A stretch of DNA of 64,000 bases, taken from Neorhizobium populisoli. GTDB taxonomy: Bacteria > Pseudomonadota > Alphaproteobacteria > Rhizobiales > Rhizobiaceae. The notes below the pieces were generated by a model, which saw only the letters and a program-made list of their open reading frames with translations, had not been told where the DNA came from and did not search any database. The DNA lies in assembly GCF_019430945.1 (NCBI RefSeq), contig NZ_JAHYCB010000007.1, positions 1 to 64,000 on the forward strand, written 5' to 3'. Position 1 is the first letter of the stretch; every line of letters begins with the position of its first letter. Positions 29,269 through 36,524 of this stretch are shown in pieces. The translations under genes were made by a program, and so were the position numbers.

Positions 29269-29793
29269 ATGAACGCGATTCCCTGGTCCGTTGTCCGCCA
29301 CTTCACCAATGCCGGCTGGTATTATGGCCGCGCTATGGGTTTGCCGGGGGAATACCCAGCAGGTCACCCCGCAACAGAAATCCTGCGCGAATTCAATGGA
29401 CTGAAAGTCGGGAAAACGGCAGCTGGCAGGGAATGCGCCACCATGCCAATGCACTTCCATCCGCTCGACAATCCCGATGAAGAAGTCCTCGAACTGGAGG
29501 AGTGCCTGGACACAACTCTTCTTGGTATCGGATCAGATGGTAATAGCTCTTCGTATTATTCAGATATTTTGGGCCGCATCTTCGTGTTTGAGATCGTTGC
29601 CGGTAGCGTTTGGCTCCAGGGCTGGACTTTTAGCGAGGCCGCTGAGCGCCTGATCCTCGGCAAACTCGCTTATCCCCTGCTCCTTCCAAGCCAGCCCAGC
29701 GTAGGGTTCTACGGAGCAGAACTCTATCCCGATGACGAACGCATCCTGCCGCTCGACAAATTGAAATCGGCCCGTCTCACAAATACCCCTTGA
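29269..29793 (+). CDS. SUKH-3 type protein
   Basis: A 174-residue protein resembling the SUKH-3 branch of the SMI1/KNR4-like immunity superfamily: 'FTNAGWYYGRAMGLP', 'ATEILREFNGLKVG', then 'LGIGSDGNSSSYYSDILGRIFV' (22 residues, only partly conserved), and a C-terminal 'FYGAELYPDDE'. SUKH proteins neutralise diverse toxins in several polymorphic toxin systems, but no toxin is encoded beside it. It reads in the direction of the ABC operon but lies behind a strong hairpin. Its end overlaps the convergent esterase gene by 17 bases. Base composition is less GC-rich than the neighbours. Confidence 0.6.
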   Translation: MNAIPWSVVRHFTNAGWYYGRAMGLPGEYPAGHPATEILREFNGLKVGKTAAGRECATMPMHFHPLDNPDEEVLELEECLDTTLLGIGSDGNSSSYYSDILGRIFVFEIVAGSVWLQGWTFSEAAERLILGKLAYPLLLPSQPSVGFYGAELYPDDERILPLDKLKSARLTNTP

Positions 29794-30670
29794 AGAACCC
29801 CAGCACCGCCCGCCGCATCGCGGGCGTTTCCTTATGCCCCACGCCTGCCTCCGGCAGGAACACCAGCGCCCCCAGCGCCTCGGCCTTGAGATAGACCGCT
29901 TCCGTTTCGGCAAAAGCGATATCCACCGCCTCCGGCGGCGTCAGCGGATCATCCCAGCCGATGCAGATCAGCTGCGCGCGCGGCGCCACGAGGCCGGCGA
30001 TCTCGCCGATCGAGGTTTCCTTGAGCAGGCCGGGCACAGTCAGATAATGCCCGTGGTGGTTATGCGCGCCGGTGCGCACAAGTGCTGCAAAATCCGCATA
30101 GCAGCACAGATGGGCATTCGCCTTCACCCGCGGATCGACCGCCGCCAGGAAATAGGCGAGCGTCGCGCCCATCGAAAGCCCCGTCACGCCGATCCGCTTA
30201 GGATCGACCTCCGGCCGACTCGCAAGCCAGGTGAGTGCGGCCGCCTGTTCCGAGACCATCTGACCGAACAGCGTCTTGCCGTGCCAGAGCGCCGCCTTGG
30301 CCGCCTCGTCCTCGGTCACCCCGGCCCGCTCGCCGAAGGTCGGCATGTCGATGCAGAGCATCACATAACCTTCCCGTGCGAGAACCGGGCCGGGCGCGTT
30401 CAGAAGAGCGGGCCGGCCATCCACCAGTTCGGACGCGCCGATATCCCAGCGGGCGCCATGCGCATGGGCATAGACGATCGCCGGGCCGCGGGTGATGAAA
30501 CCGGCGCTCGGTCGGGTGAGAAACCCGCGCACCTCTGTGCTGTCGGAAAGCTGGAACCGTAAGCGCTCGAGGATGTAGCCGTCGCGAACTTCATGCTGGC
30601 TTTCCAGAAGCGTCAGCGAAGCCTCCTCGAAGGCCAGCAGCTCCTTCAGCCGCGCCACCGTGATCGCCAT
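29777..30670 (-). CDS. Alpha/beta hydrolase (dienelactone hydrolase / acetyl-esterase like)
   Basis: A 297-residue alpha/beta hydrolase without signal peptide. The nucleophile elbow is GLSMG with Ser166, the acid is probably Asp240 or Asp241 in 'GWDDPLTPP', and the catalytic His is 279 ('GVGHKETP'). A 'YAHAHGARWDIG' oxyanion region lies at 67-78. The layout resembles acetylxylan-esterase and dienelactone-hydrolase relatives. Because it adjoins the pectin operon it could remove acetyl or other ester groups from imported oligosaccharides, but it is convergent and the link is inference. Confidence 0.8.
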   Translation of the reverse strand: MAITVARLKELLAFEEASLTLLESQHEVRDGYILERLRFQLSDSTEVRGFLTRPSAGFITRGPAIVYAHAHGARWDIGASELVDGRPALLNAPGPVLAREGYVMLCIDMPTFGERAGVTEDEAAKAALWHGKTLFGQMVSEQAAALTWLASRPEVDPKRIGVTGLSMGATLAYFLAAVDPRVKANAHLCCYADFAALVRTGAHNHHGHYLTVPGLLKETSIGEIAGLVAPRAQLICIGWDDPLTPPEAVDIAFAETEAVYLKAEALGALVFLPEAGVGHKETPAMRRAVLGFFKGYL

Positions 30671-31368
30671 CGTCTCCTCCCATGTGTGATTTTCCCCATA
30701 TGCAGATTATCGCTCGGCGTCCCGGGGTGGAAGAGGCAGAACCAACGGGTGAGGACTCGTTGCCTTCGATGAGGTAGTCCCGTACGCGCCTCAAGGTATA
30801 GTGGTCCCGAGCTTGCCCCTCATCCGCCTGCCGGCACCTTCTCCCCGCTCGCGGGGAGAAGGAAATATGCCGCACCGTCTTTCCCGAATTCCACGACCGA
30901 GCAGGGCACGTCCCCTCTCCCCGCAAGCGGGGAGAGGGTTAGGGTGAGGGGCAAGATACAAGCTCTGCCGATAACAATTTCAAAACCTTAATCTCTTTCT
31001 CATCCCCACCCCCAAACCTACCCTTACAATCTCCCCGTCCCGCTTCGGCTACACCGGTCCGCATAACCGGCGAGGTGGGACCGGTGATCCGGCGAGCCGT
31101 CCTTATGCAGGCGGGTTTCCGGGGGCTGCGCAGAAAATGGTTCCCCTCTCGTCCCAAAGGGGCGGGGCGTGCGTGTGTCGCACACAACCCGGTATGGCAT
31201 CCGTGCTCATTTCCACGGAGTTAAATTCCATATCACCGCAGAGGAACCGGAGTTGCGTGGATAAACACACCGAACGGGGCACGTCGCGTGTCATTTATAA
31301 ATTTTCAATTCGAGGCACACGACGTGTCCCGGCCGAAACAAACAAACCGAGATCGCCAAGGGATGATT
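30671..31368. other. Long intergenic stretch with repeat elements
   Basis: No convincing gene. It contains one RIME-like element (30812-30957) and a 9-base inverted repeat CACCGGTCC / GGACCGGTG (31052-31060 and 31078-31086). It also has an imperfect hairpin with arms at about 31275-31292 and 31314-31332 around an AT-rich loop. Composition is uneven, with a GC-poor section near 31210-31320. It reads like a mosaic of degraded repeats at the edge of an accessory region. Confidence 0.45.
30812..30957. repeat. RIME-like palindromic intergenic element
   Basis: About 146 bases bounded by a perfect 11-base inverted repeat, CTTGCCCCTCA (30812-30822) with TGAGGGGCAAG (30947-30957). Inside are two separate hairpins built from CTTCTCCCCG / CGGGGAGAAG and CCTCTCCCCG / CGGGGAGAGG. 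The two-hairpin plan and the end sequences match the Rhizobium-specific intergenic mosaic elements. It shares its left half with the right half of the element at 40652. Confidence 0.85.
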
Positions 31369-31779
31369 ATGCCTTCGGAAAGGAATGTGACAGTGAGCAA
31401 ACAGGATTTCAGCGACTACGAGCGACGGCGTGCGCAGCAACATGAGGAGCTCTGCCGCCTTACTTCGACGCTTTGCTTGATCTCACGCGGTTTTTGCCGA
31501 CTGCGCCTTTGCCGCCGTAACCACGTCTGCAGCGGCCCCATGCAACCTTCGCCCCATCAGGCATGGACCGTTCGCGCCCATCAGGAAATAGGGCTGAGTG
31601 GCAATGCGTGCAGCACCCTTCCCTCCTGCATTGCTCACCGGGAAACCGTCTATTACGACCTCTATAGGAAGGCTTTGAAAGAGATGCGCGAGATACGTGA
31701 CGAAGAGCCACAGATAACCCCCCTCGCGCTTTACATCCAAATTGCTTCACAACGGCGTTCTCCGCACAACATCCCCTAA
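31369..31779 (+). CDS. Hypothetical small Cys/Arg-rich protein
   Basis: A possible 136-residue protein. The centre reads 'ISRGFCRLRLCRRNHVCSGP', a Cys- and Arg-rich motif seen in small uncharacterised rhizobial proteins of the form CRRxxxCxG. A helical end follows ('ETVYYDLYRKALKEMREI'). AAGGGA lies five bases before the ATG at 31369; another ATG lies at 31363. The closely spaced Cys could bind a metal, but this is guesswork. The frame is open for a further 80 bases upstream. It lies before ubiG on the same strand and could also be a chance frame in a GC-poor stretch. Confidence 0.4.
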   Translation: MPSERNVTVSKQDFSDYERRRAQQHEELCRLTSTLCLISRGFCRLRLCRRNHVCSGPMQPSPHQAWTVRAHQEIGLSGNACSTLPSCIAHRETVYYDLYRKALKEMREIRDEEPQITPLALYIQIASQRRSPHNIP

Positions 31780-31843
31780 CCTCCGGACTTGACTTCCTCC
31801 CCCGGTCATCCGACTTCAAACTTCGAGAACAAGGAGAGCCGCC

Positions 31844-32590
31844 ATGACCGAAGCCACCCGCAGCACGATCGATCAGACCGAGGTTGACCGCTTCTCCGCC
31901 ATGGCTGCCGAATGGTGGGACCCGACCGGCAAGTTCAAGCCGCTCCACAAGTTCAATCCGGTGCGCCTCGCCTATCTGCGCGACCGTATCTGCGAAAATT
32001 TCGGCCGCGATCCGAAGAGCCATCAGCCGCTTTCCGGCCTGCGCATCCTCGATATCGGCTGCGGCGGCGGCCTGCTCTCGGAGCCGATTGCCCGCATGGG
32101 CGCCACTGTTGTCGGCGCCGACCCTTCCGAAAAGAATATCGGCATCGCCTCCACCCATGCGGCGGAAACCGGCACCTCGGTCGATTACCGCGCCGTTACC
32201 GCCGAACTGCTGGCCGAAGCCGGTGAGACCTTCGATGTCGTGCTCAACATGGAAGTGGTCGAGCATGTGGCGGACGTGAACTTCTTCATGACCACCTGCG
32301 CCAACATGGTCCGCCCCGGCGGCCTGATGTTCGTCGCCACCATCAACCGCACGCTGAAAGCCGGCGCGCTCGCCATCTTCGCCGCCGAAAACATCCTCCG
32401 CTGGCTGCCGCGCGGCACGCATCAATATGAAAAGCTGGTCCGCCCGGAGGAACTGGAAAAGCCGATCAACGCCTCCGGCATGGAAATCATCCACCGCACC
32501 GGCGTCTTCTTCAACCCGCTGCAGGATCGCTGGAACCTCTCGCCAGATATGGACGTGAACTACATGATGCTCGCCAAACGGGAGGGGTGA
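31844..32590 (+). CDS. ubiG: Ubiquinone biosynthesis O-methyltransferase UbiG
   Basis: The 248-residue product carries out both O-methylations in ubiquinone synthesis. The start 'STIDQTEVDRFSAMAAEWWDP' and the SAM site 'ILDIGCGGGLLSEPIARMGA' (each shown only as short parts: FSAMAAEWWDP, LDIGCGGGLL) are hallmarks, as is 'MEVVEHV'. The C-terminus ends 'DMDVNYMMLAKREG'. AAGGAG precedes the ATG. In many Rhizobiales this gene sits next to lysC; here the two are about 14 kb apart, with the pectin operon between them. Confidence 0.96.
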   Translation: MTEATRSTIDQTEVDRFSAMAAEWWDPTGKFKPLHKFNPVRLAYLRDRICENFGRDPKSHQPLSGLRILDIGCGGGLLSEPIARMGATVVGADPSEKNIGIASTHAAETGTSVDYRAVTAELLAEAGETFDVVLNMEVVEHVADVNFFMTTCANMVRPGGLMFVATINRTLKAGALAIFAAENILRWLPRGTHQYEKLVRPEELEKPINASGMEIIHRTGVFFNPLQDRWNLSPDMDVNYMMLAKREG

Positions 32591-32648
32591 TCGGCTTTTA
32601 CGGCAATCGTCCTCGTGGTAGACTTCGCAGTGCTCGTTGGAGAAGACG

Positions 32649-32840
32649 ATGACCGAAGCCAAGACGGTAACTTTGACGCTTAACGAAGAACTCTACAAAT
32701 TCGTTCGGGCCGAAGTCGAAGATGGCTCGTTTGCATCCATCAGTGAATATGTGAACTCAGTACTGCGTGAAGAGCAGGAACTTGTTCGGCAAGGAGACAA
32801 GATGGCTCAACAATCTGCCGCACAACAAGCCGGAGCGTGA
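32649..32840 (+). CDS. ParD-like antitoxin, first of two
   Basis: A 63-residue ribbon-helix-helix protein: a beta strand 'KTVTLTLNEELYKFV' then helices 'SISEYVNSVLREEQEL', the ParD/CopG pattern. Type II antitoxins of this kind bind the operator as dimers and block a ParE toxin with the C-terminal tail. Here the tail after the RHH is only about 20 residues and lacks the acidic helix present in the next gene. GGAG precedes the ATG at 32649. It ends one base before the second ParD-like gene, so three genes form one unit. Base composition is less GC-rich than that of ubiG. Confidence 0.75.
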   Translation: MTEAKTVTLTLNEELYKFVRAEVEDGSFASISEYVNSVLREEQELVRQGDKMAQQSAAQQAGA

Positions 32841-32841
32841 G

Positions 32842-33102
32842 ATGGCGCAAGTCAGGCTCGACCCAAAAATAGATTCCTACATCGATACCCTGGTCGAAAA
32901 TGGTGAAGCATCCTCGAAGGAGGACTATGTGAACCAGGTTTTGCAAGAGCGCTATGAAAATGACCAGCGCGCCGCCGCGGAATTTTGGTCCGAAGTCGAA
33001 GAAGGGCGCGCTGATATCGAGGCCGGACGTTATACATCCGTGGAAGAGGCGTTTGATATCGTCCGCCGAGAATTGGGCTTGGTCAAACCGGCCGCGAAAT
33101 GA
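32842..33102 (+). CDS. ParD-like antitoxin, second of two
   Basis: An 86-residue antitoxin with a ribbon-helix-helix N-terminus ('MAQVRLDPKIDSYIDTLVEN', 'SKEDYVNQVLQERYEND') and a long acidic C-terminal helix ('FWSEVEEGRADIEAG', 'SVEEAFDIVRREL') of the type that wraps the ParE toxin. It shares the '(E/D)YVNxVLxE' core with the gene before it, suggesting duplication. Its stop overlaps the toxin's ATG by four bases, the usual coupling for such pairs. This is probably the real partner of the toxin. Confidence 0.85.
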   Translation: MAQVRLDPKIDSYIDTLVENGEASSKEDYVNQVLQERYENDQRAAAEFWSEVEEGRADIEAGRYTSVEEAFDIVRRELGLVKPAAK

Positions 33103-33401
33103 AAGTTGTCATATCGGCCCGCGCTAGTCGCGATATGATCGATATCGGCCGGAAGATCGCACAGGACAATCCTGTCCGCGCCTTGAGCTTCATGAACGAA
33201 TTGGAAGTCGCGTGCCAAGGTCTTGGCGCAATGCCGGAATCCTATGAGATCATCGGCCAGCAACATGGGAACGATGTAAGGCGGCGGATCCACGGAAATT
33301 ATCTCATCGTCTACGAAACATGGCGAGGACAGGTCGATATCATGCGCGTGTTTCACGGGTCGCGGGACTATCGAAAAATCCTCTTCCCCAGCAGCGACTG
33401 A
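33099..33401 (+). CDS. ParE/RelE family toxin
   Basis: A 100-residue toxin of the ParE/RelE superfamily. It begins 'MKVVISARASRDMIDIGRKI', continues with 'NPVRALSFMNELEVACQGLG', and ends with the strands 'RRRIHGNYLIVYE' and 'VDIMRVFHGSRDYRKILF', including the conserved 'VFHGSRDY' near the C-terminus. ParE toxins poison DNA gyrase and RelE relatives cut mRNA; the two cannot be told apart here, though the sequence is closer to ParE. It overlaps the second antitoxin by four bases and is convergent with a DUF3291 gene. Confidence 0.9.
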   Translation: MKVVISARASRDMIDIGRKIAQDNPVRALSFMNELEVACQGLGAMPESYEIIGQQHGNDVRRRIHGNYLIVYETWRGQVDIMRVFHGSRDYRKILFPSSD

Positions 33402-33425
33402 ACATCCCCGGCCTCTCTTGCCCTG

Positions 33426-34001
33426 CTACACTCCCACCGAAAGCACATGCGCCAGCAAATCCTTCTGGCGCTCGGCATTCAGCGTGGCAAGCTCGCGCAC
33501 TCTGGCCCGGTCGATGGTGGTCTTTCCGCCATCCGGTCCATAGGGTTCTTTGAAATTGAAAGCCTCAAAGCTCGGTCCGTGTTCGTACAGATATTCGAAC
33601 CGTCCGACGGCCTCTGCCCAGTCCGGGCGGATTTCGGTCCACCAAAGCGCCAGCGCTGGCCATTGCCGTTTCTGCTGCCAGCCATGGGCATGTTTCAGCG
33701 CATCGGCATGAACACCGTTATAGGTGAAAGCCATCAGGGATTCGAGATCAGCCCAGAGGGAAAGGCTGGACGGCGCCCATTCGAAGCCGCTACCCGCAAT
33801 GAAGTGCGGAAAAATCTGCGGACCCCAGCTTTCCGGCCCGCCCTCGCCGGGATAACCGGAACGGCCGAGAAACCCGTGCGACCGTTCGGCGGCCAGAAAA
33901 TTGGCAGGTTCCCGCAGCCGGAAACCGTCGACCTCGGGGCTTTCATAAGGGGCGACGAACAGGCCGAAATTGTAGATCGCCAGTTTCGCCGCGCCGCTCA
34001 T
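33426..34001 (-). CDS. DUF3291 domain protein
   Basis: A 191-residue protein of the DUF3291 type: 'LAIYNFGLFVAPYESPEVDGF' in part (LAIYNFGLF, PEVDGF), then 'SLSLWADLESLMAFTYNGVHADALKH' in part (SLWADLESL, HADALKH), and 'PALALWWTEI'. The fold is related to antibiotic-biosynthesis monooxygenase-like ferredoxin folds, but no substrate is known. It is cytoplasmic. It is 17 bases upstream of the DUF1178-nitrilase group on the same strand, and convergent with the toxin gene. Confidence 0.8.
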   Translation of the reverse strand: MSGAAKLAIYNFGLFVAPYESPEVDGFRLREPANFLAAERSHGFLGRSGYPGEGGPESWGPQIFPHFIAGSGFEWAPSSLSLWADLESLMAFTYNGVHADALKHAHGWQQKRQWPALALWWTEIRPDWAEAVGRFEYLYEHGPSFEAFNFKEPYGPDGGKTTIDRARVRELATLNAERQKDLLAHVLSVGV

Positions 34002-34018
34002 GTCAGATGCCGGTCATC

Positions 34019-34447
34019 TCAATTGACGTCGTCAGGCAGTACCGGCAGCGGCGCCACGTCGATGCCCTCGTCGAGCAGGTCCTTGACCTCATTGAAGCTC
34101 GCCTGGCCGATGATGCCGCGGGCATCCGCTTCGCCGTAGTGGATCTTGCGGGCTTCTTCCGGAAATTTCTCGCCGACATCCTCGGCATTGGCGCGGATCG
34201 CGGCCACCGCTTCCCTGACCTTGGCCACCAGTTCCTGGCGGGCCATGTCCATCACCGCCTCCCGTTTCTCTTCCTTCTTGCGGGCGGTCGAAACGGAGGG
34301 AGACATCAGTGTCTTGGAGATCGAGGCCGAGTTGCAGACCGGACAGGTCAGGAAGCCGCTGGCGACCTGGCCGTCGAAATCAGCGCTCGTCGAAAACCAG
34401 CCCTCGAACATGTGGGCATTTTCACAGGAAAGCGAATACTTGATCAA
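34019..34447 (-). CDS. DUF1178 family protein
   Basis: A 142-residue protein with the DUF1178 signature: 'MIKYSLSCENAHMFEGWF' at the start and a CPVC zinc-ribbon motif near residue 35. A charged middle and the C-terminal 'KIHYGEADARGIIGQAS' follow. Function is unknown in the family, but the gene is conserved beside the nitrilase-like gene in alphaproteobacteria. Its ATG overlaps the stop of the upstream nitrilase gene by four bases, so the two are translationally coupled and probably work together. Confidence 0.85.
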   Translation of the reverse strand: MIKYSLSCENAHMFEGWFSTSADFDGQVASGFLTCPVCNSASISKTLMSPSVSTARKKEEKREAVMDMARQELVAKVREAVAAIRANAEDVGEKFPEEARKIHYGEADARGIIGQASFNEVKDLLDEGIDVAPLPVLPDDVN

Positions 34448-35328
34448 GCGGCCACACCTCCCGCCGCACCGGACGTTCCACCATCGGAAACAGTCTGAAG
34501 CGTAAACTCGCGGGCGTTCTTAAGGTTCGGAATTTTCTGACGCGCAGCCTTCACGGCGGCGACATCGATCTCGGCATAAATGATCTCTTCGCCCGCACTA
34601 CCGGCGGAAGCCAGCACCTTGCCCCAGGGGTCGACGATCATCGAATGGCCAAAAGTCTCGCGGCCGTCCTCATGCACGCCACCCTGGGCGGCGGCGATCA
34701 GGAAGGCACCATTCTCGATGGCGCGGGCGCGCAGCAGGATTTCCCAATGCGCCTCGCCGGTCTGGCGCGTGAAGGCGGCGGGAACGGTGAGGATATCGGC
34801 GCCGGCCAGAGCCTCGGCGCGGAAAAGCTGCGGAAAGCGGACGTCGTAGCAGATCGCGAACCCGAACTTGCCGATCGGCAGCTCGGCGACGCGCGCCTCA
34901 CCGCCGGCCTGATAGGCCGAGCTTTCCCGCCAGCTTTCGCCATTGTCGAGATCCACGTCGAACATGTGGATCTTGTCATAGGTCAGCACCTGCCGGCCGC
35001 CGGGCGCAAACAGCAAACCACGATTGGCGATCTTGCCGCCTTCCTGGGCTGGATCGTCGATGGAGATCGCGGTGGATCCGACGTGAAGATAGATATTCAG
35101 CTCGCGGGCCAGACTGCGCGCCGTCGAAACGACGACATCATCGGCTTCGCCGCGCAACTGGGCGCGCATCGCCTTGCGGTCACGCTGCAGCGCACCGGTC
35201 ATTTCCGGCGTCTGGATATAGGTCGCACCATTGGCGGCGGCTTCCCGCACCAGCCGAGCCATGTCGGCGGCGTTCCGCGCCGTGTCGACGCCGGAGCACA
35301 TCTGGATCGCTGCAGCCTTGAACGTCAT
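34444..35328 (-). CDS. Carbon-nitrogen hydrolase, Nit/omega-amidase-like
   Basis: A 294-residue member of the nitrilase superfamily with the Glu-Lys-Cys triad: Glu in 'TPEMTG', Lys in 'DKIHMFD', Cys in 'AICYDVRFPQLF'. It resembles the Nit1 branch, which hydrolyses deaminated glutathione, an error product of transaminases. The next gene upstream encodes glutaredoxin 3, and the glutathione link supports that reading. It is coupled to the DUF1178 gene. Exact substrate remains inference. Confidence 0.88.
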   Translation of the reverse strand: MTFKAAAIQMCSGVDTARNAADMARLVREAAANGATYIQTPEMTGALQRDRKAMRAQLRGEADDVVVSTARSLARELNIYLHVGSTAISIDDPAQEGGKIANRGLLFAPGGRQVLTYDKIHMFDVDLDNGESWRESSAYQAGGEARVAELPIGKFGFAICYDVRFPQLFRAEALAGADILTVPAAFTRQTGEAHWEILLRARAIENGAFLIAAAQGGVHEDGRETFGHSMIVDPWGKVLASAGSAGEEIIYAEIDVAAVKAARQKIPNLKNAREFTLQTVSDGGTSGAAGGVAA

Positions 35329-35339
35329 ACTGGGTCTCC

Positions 35340-35597
35340 TCAGGCCGCCAGCAGCGGATCGAGCTTGCCGGCCCGGTCGAGCGCGTGAAGATCGTCGCAG
35401 CCGCCGATATGCTGGCCGTCGATGAAGATCTGCGGGAAGGTGGAGCGGCCGTTCGACTTGGCCGTCATCTCCTCGCGCAGCTCCTTGGAATAGGTCGCGT
35501 CATGTTCGGTATAAGCGACGCCCTTGCTGTCCAGCAGGGACTTGGCGCGAGCGCAATAACCGCAATATTCGCGGGTATAAATCGTGACATCTGCCAT
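35340..35597 (-). CDS. grxC: Glutaredoxin 3
   Basis: An 85-residue dithiol glutaredoxin with the active site CGYC (Cys11-Gly-Tyr-Cys14) in 'YTREYCGYCARAKSLL', the cis-proline loop 'TFPQIFIDG' and 'GGCDDLHAL' for glutathione binding. It reduces protein disulfides and glutathione mixed disulfides in the cytoplasm. The ATG at 35597 follows GGAG; a longer form from 35669 would run into the comF gene. It lies between comF and the nitrilase gene, all on one strand with short gaps. Confidence 0.93.
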   Translation of the reverse strand: MADVTIYTREYCGYCARAKSLLDSKGVAYTEHDATYSKELREEMTAKSNGRSTFPQIFIDGQHIGGCDDLHALDRAGKLDPLLAA

Positions 35598-35665
35598 GAT
35601 CGTCTCCATGCGCGACCCCATGGGAAGTGCCGAAAGGCGGGCCGCGCGAAAATTGTTTTCTTCTG

Positions 35666-36466
35666 TCATATAGGCCCGGAAACGGCCATTGCAAAGGTCA
35701 AAACCGTGACCTCGGCGGCCCCCGCCTTCTTCAGGCAGCGCACGGCGGACGAGACCGTCGCACCCGTCGTATAGACATCGTCAATCAGAACCAGCCGCTT
35801 GCCGAAAACCTCGGGTTCATGCCCCGGCGCGACGGCGAAGGCGGCCCGCACATTGTCCTGCCGTGCTCGCGCCGTCAGCCCCACCTGCCGGCTGGTGCGT
35901 TTGGTGCGGATCAAAGTCGCGGGAAGGAATGGCTTGCCCGATTGCCGCGCCACCTGCCGCCCGAGTTCGGCCGCCTGGTTGAACTTGCGCGAGGCAAAGC
36001 GGAACCGGTGCAGCGGCACCGGCAGAATCGCATCGCAACCTGCCACATGCCCGTCGGAAGCACGCAGCATCCAGCCGGCCATCATTGCGGCAAGCTCGCC
36101 GCGATCCCTATATTTGAGCGAATGAACGAGGTCGCGGGCCGCCCCTTCGAAGATCGTCGCCGACCTCAGCCGGTCGAACGGCGGCGGCTCGGCGATCGCC
36201 TGGGCGGACAGGATGCCGGGACCGGGATCGTAGGAAAACGGCAGGCCGAGCACTTCGCAGAAAGGCCGCTCCACAAAGCGAATGTCGCGCCAGCAGGTGG
36301 GGCAGAAGGCGGAGTGAGAGCCGGTCCTGACCCCGCAGCCGGGACAGGTCGGCGGAAAGACGAGATCGGCCAGCCAGGCGAACGGCGGCCTCACCCATCG
36401 GCGAGCGGCGTCGCCGGCCAGGGTGGAGAAAGACGCACTGATGATCGGCGGCTCTTCGATCGACAT
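35666..36466 (-). CDS. ComF family phosphoribosyltransferase-like protein
   Basis: The 266-residue product has an N-terminal zinc motif (two CxxC pairs in 'CPGCGVRTGSHSAFCPTC') and a C-terminal phosphoribosyltransferase domain with the PRPP motif 'LVLIDDVYTTGAT'. The middle has 'LPVPLHRFRFASRKFNQA', typical for ComF. ComF proteins assist DNA uptake or processing in competent bacteria, and their role in rhizobia is unclear. It is divergent from a methyltransferase gene 58 bases away and leads the comF-grxC-nitrilase-DUF1178 series. Confidence 0.9.
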   Translation of the reverse strand: MSIEEPPIISASFSTLAGDAARRWVRPPFAWLADLVFPPTCPGCGVRTGSHSAFCPTCWRDIRFVERPFCEVLGLPFSYDPGPGILSAQAIAEPPPFDRLRSATIFEGAARDLVHSLKYRDRGELAAMMAGWMLRASDGHVAGCDAILPVPLHRFRFASRKFNQAAELGRQVARQSGKPFLPATLIRTKRTSRQVGLTARARQDNVRAAFAVAPGHEPEVFGKRLVLIDDVYTTGATVSSAVRCLKKAGAAEVTVLTFAMAVSGPI

Positions 36467-36524
36467 GTGTTGACAATAAGGGCGTGGAAGCGCCTTTGCG
36501 AAGCGGAATTTTTAGTACGAGGAC

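Noticed and set aside
31275..31332. Hairpin with an AT-rich loop before the small Cys/Arg-rich frame
   Set aside because: The pairing has a bulge and mismatches, and there is no T tract; too weak to call an attenuator.
31483..31740. 85-codon minus-strand frame within the possible Cys/Arg-rich gene
   Set aside because: No ribosome-binding site and no recognisable domain; the plus-strand frame is the better candidate, though also uncertain.
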